The notes under the pieces were generated by a model. It had not been told where the DNA came from. It was given only the letters and a program-made list of their open reading frames with translations, and did no database searches. Made by a program: the position numbers and the translations under genes. A DNA stretch of 64,000 nucleotides from the NCBI RefSeq assembly GCF_024753145.1, contig NZ_JANUGU010000009.1, forward strand, positions 124,001 to 188,000. Direction: 5' to 3'. Shown here piece after piece: positions 1-7,931 of this stretch (position 1 is the stretch's first letter; each line of letters starts with the position of its first letter). Source of the DNA: Massilia terrae. GTDB taxonomy: Bacteria; Pseudomonadota; Gammaproteobacteria; Burkholderiales; Burkholderiaceae_D.

Positions 1-250
1 TGAAGACGACGCGGTTCGGGGGAAGGATGCTGCAGAGTGAAGGCGTCAGCGCCTCCGCGGAATCCAGCGGAAGCATGCAGTCCAGCGGCGCAATGGCCGC
101 CAGCAGGTCCGGTGTGCCGAACAGGGCGCGCAGCGAGTCGGCGACAGCGGCGCGCTGCGGCCGCAATATCAACGCAACCCACTCGTTCTGCGCGCTGGCT
201 ACGAACTCATGGTCGACCAACGGGAACCGGGCGGCATCCAATGGAAGCAT
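1..250 (-). CDS. Partial hypothetical protein (N-terminus only), possibly HDOD/EAL-type signalling
   Basis: The frame runs off the left edge, so only about 83 N-terminal residues are visible, starting MLPLDAARFPLVDHEFVASA. A GAG triplet lies about 8 nt before the ATG, and an in-frame stop lies further upstream, so this is a real 5' end. The fragment has no signal peptide or membrane segment. The style (FPLVDHEF, QNEWVALILRP, then an LPPNRVVF-like strand) recalls the N-terminus of cytoplasmic HDOD-domain signalling proteins of Oxalobacteraceae, but no catalytic or binding motif is in view. The assignment is a weak resemblance. The coding call itself is better supported, by normal GC-rich codon use. 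Confidence 0.45.
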   Translation of the reverse strand, partial: MLPLDAARFPLVDHEFVASAQNEWVALILRPQRAAVADSLRALFGTPDLLAAIAPLDCMLPLDSAEALTPSLCSILPPNRVVF

Positions 251-369
251 TGGGCAATTCTCAGTGGATAGTGCGTCAATCTTAGTGGAATGATTATATT
301 AACGCAACAAAAAATGCCGATCAGATGGTGGGGACATATGTATCGTTGCTCGAGTGCATGAACGCACGC

Positions 370-987
370 TTACAACGGTGAACCGAGATGCTGGACCGCG
401 AAGCGAATCAGCTCCGCCTGGCCTTCGATCCCCAGCTTGCGCTTGATGTTCAGGCGATGGGTCTCGACCGTGCGCACCGACAGCGCCAGGTCGCGCGCGA
501 TCTGTTTATTGGACTGGCCGCTGGCGATATGGCGCAGCACTTCCTGCTCGCGCACGGTCAGCTGGTTGTCTTGCTGCGACGGCCGCGCGAGCTGGCGCGC
601 CAGCGCCGGGCTGTAGTAGATCCCGCCCGCCATCACGGTGTCGATCGCCAGCACGATGTCCTTGCCTGGCGCGTCCTTCAGCACGTAGCCGCGCGCACCG
701 GCCTGGATCGCCTGCGTCACGTATTCGAGCTTGTCGTGCATCGACAGCATCAGCACCGCGATGTCCGGATAGCGCCGCACCAGCTGGGCCGTGGCCTCGA
801 TGCCGCTGGCGCCGCGCATATTGATGTCCATGAGGACCAGGTTGGCCTCGCCGGCACGTTCCAGCGCTTCGTCCGCGCTGCCGGCTTCCGCCACCACGCT
901 GAAATGCGGCACCGCTTCCAGCCGCGCGCGCAGGCCGTCGCGCACCAGCGGGTGGTCATCGACCAGCAGGATCCGAACCGCCGTCAT
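370..987 (-). CDS. NarL/FixJ-family response regulator
   Basis: This 205-residue DNA-binding response regulator has a receiver domain at about residues 4-120, with acidic pair D10-D11, phospho-acceptor D54 (LVLMDINM) and K104 (YVLKD). A LuxR-type helix-turn-helix follows at about 143-200 (LTVREQEVL, then NKQIARDLALSVRTVETH). The start codon overlaps the stop of the upstream kinase gene by 4 nt (ATGA), so the two are co-translated partners. The pair is divergent from cstA, and palindromes lie in the shared intergenic region. The likely role is therefore phosphorylation-dependent activation of cstA-ybdD. The target is inferred; the family assignment is secure. Confidence 0.93.
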   Translation of the reverse strand: MTAVRILLVDDHPLVRDGLRARLEAVPHFSVVAEAGSADEALERAGEANLVLMDINMRGASGIEATAQLVRRYPDIAVLMLSMHDKLEYVTQAIQAGARGYVLKDAPGKDIVLAIDTVMAGGIYYSPALARQLARPSQQDNQLTVREQEVLRHIASGQSNKQIARDLALSVRTVETHRLNIKRKLGIEGQAELIRFAVQHLGSPL

Positions 988-2351
988 GCCGCCTCCTTCG
1001 CCAGTTCGACGCTGGCCCGCACCACCGTGCCCTGGGTCGACGAATCGATGCGCAAGGTGCCGCCGATCGCGTCCATCCGTTCGATCATATTGCGCAGGCC
1101 GATGCCGCGCTGCGGGTGCACGGCCACGCTTTGGGAATCGAAGCCGTTGCCGTCATCGATCACGTGCAGGTCCAGCTTGCGGCCGAGGCGCGTGAGCGAA
1201 ATGGCGACGCTGTGCGCGGCGGCGTGGCGCTCGATATTGGTCAGCGCCTCCTGGGCGATGCGGAACAGGACCGTGGCCACCACCGGCGGCACGCCTTCGG
1301 TTTCGCCCTGCTCGCTGAACTTCACCTCGATGCCACTGTGCTCGGCGAATTCCTGCGCCAGGTGATCGAGCGCGGCGGCCAGGCCAAGGTCGTCCAGCAG
1401 CGCCGGACGCAGGTCGTGCGAGATGCGGCGCACTTCGCCCAGCACCTTGTTCAGTTCCTCGGCGGTGCGCTCGAAGCGGGCGCGCGCCTCCTGCTGGTCG
1501 GCCGCGCTGCCGGTCAGCTTGATGATGCCGGCCTCGATCTGCAGCTTGATCGACACCAGCCACTGGCTGATCCCGTCATGCAGGTCGCGCGACAGGCGCG
1601 CGCGCTCGTGCTCCTGCGATTCGACCACCCGCTGCGCCAGCGCCTTGAGGGTGGCGTCGGCCACGCGGTGTTCGCTGATGTTGAGCAGCAGCCCGCAGCC
1701 GCCGACTACCACTGACGACAGGATCGCCAGCCCGGCGATCCACCACATCGTGTCCGCGATATTGGCCGACTCCTGCGCGTCGACCTTGGCCAGCGCGGCG
1801 TTGACGTCGTCCAGGTAGATCCCCGTGCCCATCATCCAGTTCCACGTCCGGATCGGCACCACGTAGCCCAGCTTGGCCACCTCCTGCCCGGTCGAGGGCT
1901 TGGCCCAGTTGTAGCGCTCGAAGCCGCCGCCCGCCCGGGTGCGCGCCAGCAGGCGCTGGATGGTGGGCGCGCCTTCGGCATCGCGCAGGTTGAACAGGTT
2001 GCGCCCGACCAGTTCCGGCTGGCGTGGATGCATCAGGCTGTTGCCCTGCATGTCGTAGACGAAGAAATAGCCGTCGTCACCGTAGCTGAGATTGGACAGG
2101 ATGCGCATCGCCTCGGCCTGGGTCGCGGCGTCGGACTTGCCGGATTCGACCAGCGGCGCGATCGAGTGCTGGGCCAGCTCGACGTAGTGCTGCAGCTCGG
2201 CGCGCTTGGTGGCGAGGTAGGCCTGCTCGATGGTGGCGCGCTGCTGGCGGGCGAGCGTATCCGCCTGCTGGTGCACGAACAGCGCAATGGCGCACAGCGC
2301 CACGATGAGCGGCGCGATCGCCAGGAAAATGACCTTTTGCCTGAGCTTCAA
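984..2351 (-). CDS. Cache-domain sensor histidine kinase (HisKA_3 type)
   Basis: This is a 455-residue membrane kinase. A first transmembrane segment (about 7-27) and a second (about 203-224) bracket a periplasmic single Cache (sCache_2-like) sensor containing DGYFFVYD and the NLFNLRDAEG stretch. The cytoplasmic part has a HisKA_3 dimerisation domain with phospho-acceptor H258 (SRDLHDGISQW) and a HATPase_c domain (N box NIERHA, later DDGNGFD). The frame opens with TTG (TTGAAGCTCAGG) preceded by GGAATCC, and I see no better ATG nearby, so a TTG start is likely. Cache sensors of this kind often bind small organic acids. Divergence from a carbon-starvation/pyruvate transporter makes a carboxylate ligand plausible, but that is inference. 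Confidence 0.9.
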   Translation of the reverse strand: MKLRQKVIFLAIAPLIVALCAIALFVHQQADTLARQQRATIEQAYLATKRAELQHYVELAQHSIAPLVESGKSDAATQAEAMRILSNLSYGDDGYFFVYDMQGNSLMHPRQPELVGRNLFNLRDAEGAPTIQRLLARTRAGGGFERYNWAKPSTGQEVAKLGYVVPIRTWNWMMGTGIYLDDVNAALAKVDAQESANIADTMWWIAGLAILSSVVVGGCGLLLNISEHRVADATLKALAQRVVESQEHERARLSRDLHDGISQWLVSIKLQIEAGIIKLTGSAADQQEARARFERTAEELNKVLGEVRRISHDLRPALLDDLGLAAALDHLAQEFAEHSGIEVKFSEQGETEGVPPVVATVLFRIAQEALTNIERHAAAHSVAISLTRLGRKLDLHVIDDGNGFDSQSVAVHPQRGIGLRNMIERMDAIGGTLRIDSSTQGTVVRASVELAKEAA

Positions 2352-2407
2352 GCGTGGATTCCGAATGATTTCTAGCGGTAATTCTACGTCCGAACTGCCG
2401 CCAGTGC

Positions 2408-2436
2408 CTACGTAGTCCTACGCAGATGGCTGCGTA
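2408..2436. promoter_or_regulatory. Candidate operator: palindromes in the kinase/cstA divergent region
   Basis: Two neighbouring palindromes lie here: an 8-bp CTACGTAG (2408-2415) and a perfect 7-bp inverted repeat TACGCAG-ATGG-CTGCGTA (2419-2436). They end 9 nt before a -35-like hexamer facing cstA. LuxR-type regulators usually bind such dyads just upstream of -35. The adjacent response regulator is the obvious candidate ligand, which is inference. Confidence 0.5.
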
Positions 2437-2445
2437 ATGATGCGC

Positions 2446-2474
2446 TTGTCCATGAAAATGGGCTGAAAGATACT
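2446..2474 (+). promoter_or_regulatory. Candidate sigma-70 promoter of cstA-ybdD
   Basis: TTGTCC and GATACT are separated by 17 nt, each matching consensus at 4 of 6 positions. A transcript would have a leader of about 70 nt before cstA. The weak hexamers and the adjoining dyad suggest an activator-dependent promoter. Confidence 0.4.
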
Positions 2475-2550
2475 TTCCCACAGACTGCCGGGAATGTATG
2501 ACAGCAACGCTGGTCCAAGGCAGAAAAGATAAAACCATGGAGGAAGACAA

Positions 2551-4620
2551 ATGAAACGACTGACAAGCCAGCTCGGTTGGGCTGCGCTATCGCTCGTGGG
2601 CGCGGTCTCGCTCGCCTACGTCGCGCTCAAGCGCGGGGAATCGATCAACGCGGTGTGGGTGGTTGCCGCCGCCGTGTGCGTGTACCTGATCGCCTACCGC
2701 TTCTACAGCAAATTCATCGCCACCAAGGTCATGGGCCTGGACCGTACGCGCCAGACCCCTGCCTACAAATTCAACGACGGCCTGGACTTCGTCCCGACCA
2801 ACCGCTACGTGCTGTTCGGCCACCACTTCGCCGCAATCGCCGGCGCCGGCCCGCTGGTCGGCCCGGTGCTGGCCGCGCAGATGGGCTACCTGCCGGGGGT
2901 GATGTGGATCCTGGCCGGTGTGGTGTTCGCCGGCGCGGTGCAGGACTTCATGGTCCTGTTCATGTCGATGCGGCGCGACGGCCGCTCGCTGGGTGACCTG
3001 ATCAAGTCCGAGATGGGCGAGATCCCCGGCGTGATCGCGCTGGTCGGCACCTTCATGATCATGGTGATCATCCTGGCGGTGCTGGCGCTCATCGTGGTCA
3101 AGGCCCTGACCAACTCGCCGTGGGGCGCCTTCACCGTGATGGCGACGATCCCGATCGCGCTGTTCATGGGCATCTACTCGCGCTTCGTGCGCATCGGCCG
3201 CATCGGCGAAGTGTCGCTGATCGGCTTCGTGCTGCTGATGGGCGCCATCATCGGCGGCCAGTACGTACACGACTCGGCCACCCTGGCCCCGCTGTTCACC
3301 TTCACCGGCACCGAGATCACCTGGATGCTGATCGGCTACGGCTTCGTCGCGTCGGTGATCCCGGTGTGGCTGCTGCTGGCCCCGCGCGACTACCTGTCGA
3401 CCTTCCTCAAGATCGGCACCATCGTGGCGCTCGCGATCGGCATCGTGCTGGTCGCGCCGATGATGCAGATGCCGGCCCTGACCCGCTTCATCGACGGCAC
3501 CGGCCCGGCCTGGTCGGGCAACCTGTTCCCCTTCCTGTTCATCACCATCGCCTGCGGCTCGGTGTCGGGCTTCCACGCGCTGATCGCTTCCGGCACCACG
3601 CCGAAGATGATCGAGAATGAAGAGCATGCGCGCTTCATCGGCTACGGCGGCATGCTGATGGAATCCTTCGTCGCCATCATGGCGCTGGTGGCCGCATCGA
3701 CCATCGACCCGGGCGTCTACTTCGCCATGAACAGCCCGGCCGCCGTCATCGGCACCACCGTGCACACCGCTGCGGCGGCAGTCTCCAACTGGGGCTTCGT
3801 GATCACGCCGGACGCCCTCACCCAGATCGCCAAGGACGTCGGCGAGAACAGCATCATCTCGCGCGCCGGCGGCGCACCGACGCTGGCGGTGGGCATGGCC
3901 AGCATCCTCGCCAACGTGGTCGGCGGCAAGGCGATGATGGCGTTCTGGTACCACTTCGCGATCCTGTTCGAAGCGCTGTTCATCCTGACCGCGGTGGACG
4001 CGGGCACGCGCGCCGGCCGCTTCATGCTGCAGGACCTGCTGGGCGCCTTCGTCCCTTCGCTCAAGCGTACCGAGTCGCTTCCCGCCAACCTGCTGGCCAC
4101 CGGCCTGTGCGTGGCGGCCTGGGGCTACTTCCTGTACCAGGGCGTGGTCGACCCGCTGGGCGGCATCAACACCCTGTGGCCGCTGTTCGGCATCGCCAAC
4201 CAGATGCTGGCCGGGATCGCGCTGATCCTCGCCACCTCGGTGCTGTTCAAGATGAAACGCGGCGCCTACGGCTGGGTGACGATCGTGCCAACCGTGTGGC
4301 TGCTGATCTGCACCCTGACCGCCGGCTGGCAGAAGATTTTCGACGCCAACGTCAAGGTCGGCTTCGTGTCGCACGCCCAGAAGTTCCAGGCCGCGATCGA
4401 CGCCGGCCAGGTGCTGGCGCCGGCCAAGTCGATCGCGCAGATGCAGCGCATCGTGTTCAACGACTACGTGGATGCGTCGCTGTGCGGCCTGTTCATGTTT
4501 GTCGTGGTGGCGGTGCTGTTCTACGGTTTGCGCACCGTGATGGCCGCGCGCGCGGCCGGCAAGCCGACCGCAAAAGAGACGCCGTTCGTCACCGCGCCGC
4601 CGGCCGCACAGGTGCAGTGA
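2551..4620 (+). CDS. cstA: Carbon starvation protein CstA family transporter
   Basis: This 689-residue polytopic inner-membrane protein is close in length to E. coli CstA (701) and BtsT. It has the CstA N-terminal domain (KFNDGLDFVPTNRYVLFGHH, then HFAAIAGAGPLVGPVLAAQM) and many hydrophobic helices, including the C-terminal 5-TM part. Family members carry pyruvate and are linked to peptide use during carbon starvation. A strong ribosome site GGAGGA sits 6 nt before the ATG. ybdD follows with a 1-nt overlap (TGATG), and a divergent two-component system lies upstream, so expression is probably controlled by an extracellular carboxylate signal. Substrate specificity (pyruvate versus others) cannot be read from sequence. 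Confidence 0.95.
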   Translation: MKRLTSQLGWAALSLVGAVSLAYVALKRGESINAVWVVAAAVCVYLIAYRFYSKFIATKVMGLDRTRQTPAYKFNDGLDFVPTNRYVLFGHHFAAIAGAGPLVGPVLAAQMGYLPGVMWILAGVVFAGAVQDFMVLFMSMRRDGRSLGDLIKSEMGEIPGVIALVGTFMIMVIILAVLALIVVKALTNSPWGAFTVMATIPIALFMGIYSRFVRIGRIGEVSLIGFVLLMGAIIGGQYVHDSATLAPLFTFTGTEITWMLIGYGFVASVIPVWLLLAPRDYLSTFLKIGTIVALAIGIVLVAPMMQMPALTRFIDGTGPAWSGNLFPFLFITIACGSVSGFHALIASGTTPKMIENEEHARFIGYGGMLMESFVAIMALVAASTIDPGVYFAMNSPAAVIGTTVHTAAAAVSNWGFVITPDALTQIAKDVGENSIISRAGGAPTLAVGMASILANVVGGKAMMAFWYHFAILFEALFILTAVDAGTRAGRFMLQDLLGAFVPSLKRTESLPANLLATGLCVAAWGYFLYQGVVDPLGGINTLWPLFGIANQMLAGIALILATSVLFKMKRGAYGWVTIVPTVWLLICTLTAGWQKIFDANVKVGFVSHAQKFQAAIDAGQVLAPAKSIAQMQRIVFNDYVDASLCGLFMFVVVAVLFYGLRTVMAARAAGKPTAKETPFVTAPPAAQVQ

Positions 4621-4817
4621 TGATCAGGCAGCTCGCCCAAGCCGGCCGCTACCTCGGGCAAAGCATGCGCCTGATGGTCGGCCTGCCGGAGTACGACACC
4701 TACCTCGCCCACATGGAGAAAACCCACCCGGGCGAGCCGGTGATGAGCTACGAGGAGTTCTTCCGCGAGCGCCAGGAGGCGCGCTACGGCTCGGGGAAAA
4801 GGCCGAGCTGCTGTTGA
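4620..4817 (+). CDS. ybdD: YbdD/YjiX family small protein
   Basis: This 65-residue protein begins MIRQLAQAGRYLGQSMRLMV and contains the family hallmark GLPEYDTYLAHMEKTHPGE plus the MSYEEFFRERQEARYG tail. YbdD/YjiX proteins are encoded directly after cstA/btsT homologues and are required, in characterised cases, for uptake activity of the partner. Here the ATG overlaps the cstA stop (TGATG), so translation is coupled. The protein is soluble and basic at the C-terminus, ending in a Cys-Cys pair. A strong intrinsic terminator follows about 55 nt downstream, closing the two-gene operon. Confidence 0.92.
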   Translation: MIRQLAQAGRYLGQSMRLMVGLPEYDTYLAHMEKTHPGEPVMSYEEFFRERQEARYGSGKRPSCC

Positions 4818-4872
4818 TGGTTGGGGGATTCGGTCGCCGCCCCCTCGCGGCGCCTACATCCCCTCCACCCGC

Positions 4873-4919
4873 AAAACCGTCATCCCGGCCTCCGCCGGGA
4901 TGACGGTTTTTCGTTTTTT
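4873..4919 (+). terminator. REP-like palindrome acting as intrinsic terminator after ybdD
   Basis: A near-perfect stem pairs AAAACCGTCATCCCGGC with its complement across a short loop, followed by T-rich TTTTTCGTTTTTT. It is a member of the palindromic repeat family found at many gene ends in this window. A second partial copy of the right arm (GACGGGATGACGGTTT) follows at 4931-4946. Confidence 0.75.
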
Positions 4920-5080
4920 GGCCGGCCTTTGACGGGATGACGGTTTCTCTTTTAATGGCCAAAGCCGGCTCGCTCCTTTGTGCCACCGCAAGGCCATTCC
5001 CAACGGCAAACCGTATATTTTTCCTGCGGGAATTTGCACTCCCGCAAGGTGGGCCGTGCGCGGCTGGGGCGGCCCGATGA

Positions 5081-7930
5081 ATGCAGGGATTGCGGGTCCG
5101 CCATGCCATGCTGAACTTTGAGCGTTCGAGCCTGAACCAGAAACTGACGATCATCTCGCTGCTTTCGACCGGCACCGCGCTCATGTTCGTGTTCGTGGCC
5201 TTTGCCGTGACGTCGATGCTGAACCACCGCCACGACGAGGGCATGCAACTGTCCTCGTTCGCCGGCGTGGTCGGCACCAACAGCGTTGACGCCCTCCTCT
5301 TCAACGACCGCAACCTGGCCCAGAACACGCTGTCCGCGCTGCGCGCCAAGGACGAGATCTCGGGCGCCGCGCTGTTCGACCGCAGCGGCAAGCCCTTTGC
5401 GCGCTACCAGGCGCCCGGCCACGAGCCCGACCCGCGCGCCGGCGAGCCGCTGCGCGGCGTCGACGAGGATGCGCTGCGCGAGGCCAGCGCCGCCGGCAGC
5501 CGCTTCTGGTCGCCGCGCATGCGCCTGTACCGGCCGGTGATGAACAAGGACGTGCAGGTCGGCGCGGTGATGATCGAGGCCGACCTGACCACCATGTGGC
5601 TCGATATCTTCAAGAGCCTGGGCGTGATCGGCGCGGCGATGGGCGGCTCGCTGGTAGTGTCGCTGGTGCTGGGCGGCCGCTTCAAGCGCAGCATCGCCGA
5701 TCCGGTGGCCAAGCTGATCGCCGCGGCGCAGAAGGTCTCGGCCAACCAGAACTTCGCGATGCGCATCTCGCACCAGCGCAGCGACGAACTGGGCACCCTG
5801 ATCGACAGCTTCAACGACATGCTGGTGCAGATCGAATCGCGCGGCGCCGCGCTGGCCCACCACCGAGAGGAGCTGGAACGCCAGGTCAGCGTGCGCACCG
5901 AGCAGCTGGAGCGGGCCAAGAACGCCGCCGAAGCCGCGAGCCGCGCCAAGAGCGCCTTCCTGGCCACCATGAGCCACGAGATCCGCACCCCGATGAACGG
6001 CGTGCTGGGCATGACCGAGATGCTGCTCTCGACCGAGCTGACCGACAGCCAGCGCAACTACACCAAGCTGGTCAAGCGCTCGGGCGAGCATCTGCTGGTC
6101 ATCATCAACGACATCCTCGACTTCTCGAAGATCGAAGCGGGCAAGCTCACCATCGAATACATCAACTTCAACCTGTGGGACCTGCTGGAGGACATCCACA
6201 CGGTGTACACGCCGCAGTCGGAGGCCAAGTCGCTGTCGCTGGATTTCGACATCGCCTACGACATCCCGGTTGCGATCTGCGGCGACCCGAACCGGCTGCG
6301 CCAGATCATGGCCAACCTGCTCGGCAACGCGATCAAGTTCACCGAGCATGGCCACATCCTGGCCCGGGTGCGCGTGGCCAGCGAAGACAGCCAGGCCGTC
6401 ACCCTGCGTTTCGAGGTGCACGACACCGGCATCGGCATCTCGCGCGACGCCCGCAGCCGCATCTTCGAAGCGTTCTCGCAGGCCGACGACTCGACCACCC
6501 GGAAATTCGGCGGCACCGGCCTCGGGCTGGCGATCTCCAAGCAACTGGTCGAGCTGATGGGCGGTGCGATCGGCGTCGACAATGGCCGGCCTCAAGGTTC
6601 GGTGTTCTGGTTCACGGTACCGTTCGACAAACGCCGCGTCGACCCGGACGCCCCGGGCGACCACCAGCACACCCTCGAAGGACTGCGCGCCTTGATCGTC
6701 GACGAACACCAGAGCAGCCGCATCGGGCTGCAGGAGCATCTGGCCGCGTGGCAGGTCAGCTCCGACACCGCCGCCGGCAGCGACGAGGCCCTGGCGCGCC
6801 TGCGCGCCGCGGCGCAGTCCGGCGCGCCGTACGATGCCGCCATCATCGACATGGAGCTCACCCACGGCAGCGGCTTGCTGCTGGCCGCCACCGTCAAGGC
6901 CGATCCGGCCACGCGCGCCACGCGCCTGCTGCTGCTCAGCCCCGACCGGCTGGCCGCCGACCCGGTGCAGCGGCGCGAGGCCGGCGTCGCCTACCAGCTG
7001 ATCAAGCCGGCCCGTGCGGCCGATTTGTTCGCCTGCCTGGCCACGCGCCCGCGCGGGGCGACCGCACCGGCGCCGCAGTTCGTGCCGCCGCCGGAACTGC
7101 CGCGGCCGATCGCACGGGGCCGGGTGCGGCGCGTGCTGCTGGCCGAGGACAACCCGGTCAACGTCGAAGTCGCGATGGCCATGCTGGAGAGCCTGGGCCT
7201 GGCCGCCGAGTGCGCGCGCAACGGCGAACAAGCGCTGCAGCGGGTGCGCCGCGGCGAGTACGACGCGGTGCTGATGGATTGCCAGATGCCGGTAATGGAC
7301 GGTTTCGCCGCCACCGGCGCGATCCGGCGCGAGGAGCAGGAGGCCGGGCGCGGCCGCACCCTGCCGGTCATCGCCATCACCGCCAACGCGCTGCAGGGCG
7401 ACCGCGAAGCCTGCCTCGCCGCCGGCATGGACGACTACCTGTCCAAGCCATTCACGCAGCAGCAGCTGGCAGCGGTGATCGGCCGCTGGATCGCGCTGCC
7501 GCTGGCGGCCACCCGCCACCACGGCGACGAGGCGCCGACCCTGCCGCCGGAAAGCGTCGAGGTGATCCACCGCGACGTGATCAACCGCGCCGCGCTCGAC
7601 AACATCCGCGCCCTGTCGCGCGACGGCGGCGACGCCCTGGTGCAAAAGGTGATCGCGGCCTACGTCGGCGACACCCCGCAGCACCTGCAGACCCTGCGCC
7701 GCGCGATCGCCGGCGCTGACAGCGGCAGCGTGCGCAAGGTCGCGCACAGCCTCAAGTCGGCCAGCGCCAACGTCGGCGCCCAGCAACTGGCCCAGCTATG
7801 CAAGGAGCTGGAGCACCTCGGCCGCGCCGAGACCACCGAGGGCGCCGCGCTCATCCTCACCGACATGGAGCAGGAGTTCCAGGCCGTGCGCCACTCACTC
7901 AACGCCCTGCTGACCGAGAAGGAAACCTAG
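5081..7930 (+). CDS. Hybrid sensor histidine kinase (HAMP-HisKA-HATPase-REC-REC-HPt)
   Basis: This is a 949-residue BarA-like phosphorelay kinase. The order is: transmembrane helix (about 22-46), periplasmic sensor with a CHASE8-like look, second helix (about 180-198), HAMP (about 200-255), coiled coil, HisKA with H299 (ATMSHEIRTPMNG), HATPase_c (GDPNRLRQIMANLLGNAIKF; DTGIGI; GGTGLGLAIS), a first receiver (IVDEH; IIDMEL; LIKPA), a second canonical receiver (LLAEDN; VLMDCQMPVMDG; LSKPF) and a C-terminal HPt domain (KVAHSLKSASANVGA). An alternative ATG at 5108 would remove nine residues. Only 1 nt separates the stop from the next gene, so the relay probably feeds that REC-GGDEF-EAL protein. The ligand is unknown. 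Confidence 0.92.
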   Translation: MQGLRVRHAMLNFERSSLNQKLTIISLLSTGTALMFVFVAFAVTSMLNHRHDEGMQLSSFAGVVGTNSVDALLFNDRNLAQNTLSALRAKDEISGAALFDRSGKPFARYQAPGHEPDPRAGEPLRGVDEDALREASAAGSRFWSPRMRLYRPVMNKDVQVGAVMIEADLTTMWLDIFKSLGVIGAAMGGSLVVSLVLGGRFKRSIADPVAKLIAAAQKVSANQNFAMRISHQRSDELGTLIDSFNDMLVQIESRGAALAHHREELERQVSVRTEQLERAKNAAEAASRAKSAFLATMSHEIRTPMNGVLGMTEMLLSTELTDSQRNYTKLVKRSGEHLLVIINDILDFSKIEAGKLTIEYINFNLWDLLEDIHTVYTPQSEAKSLSLDFDIAYDIPVAICGDPNRLRQIMANLLGNAIKFTEHGHILARVRVASEDSQAVTLRFEVHDTGIGISRDARSRIFEAFSQADDSTTRKFGGTGLGLAISKQLVELMGGAIGVDNGRPQGSVFWFTVPFDKRRVDPDAPGDHQHTLEGLRALIVDEHQSSRIGLQEHLAAWQVSSDTAAGSDEALARLRAAAQSGAPYDAAIIDMELTHGSGLLLAATVKADPATRATRLLLLSPDRLAADPVQRREAGVAYQLIKPARAADLFACLATRPRGATAPAPQFVPPPELPRPIARGRVRRVLLAEDNPVNVEVAMAMLESLGLAAECARNGEQALQRVRRGEYDAVLMDCQMPVMDGFAATGAIRREEQEAGRGRTLPVIAITANALQGDREACLAAGMDDYLSKPFTQQQLAAVIGRWIALPLAATRHHGDEAPTLPPESVEVIHRDVINRAALDNIRALSRDGGDALVQKVIAAYVGDTPQHLQTLRRAIAGADSGSVRKVAHSLKSASANVGAQQLAQLCKELEHLGRAETTEGAALILTDMEQEFQAVRHSLNALLTEKET

Positions 7931-7931
7931 C

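Noticed and set aside
2587..4374. Long minus-strand frame opposite cstA
   Set aside because: Low-complexity His/Asp/Arg composition mirrors the hydrophobic codons of the real transporter.
4952..7786. Very long open frame (over 900 codons) on the minus strand opposite the hybrid kinase
   Set aside because: Its composition (Arg/Gly/Ala/His-rich, no domain) is that of an antisense shadow in high-GC DNA. The plus-strand frame has clear kinase domains throughout.
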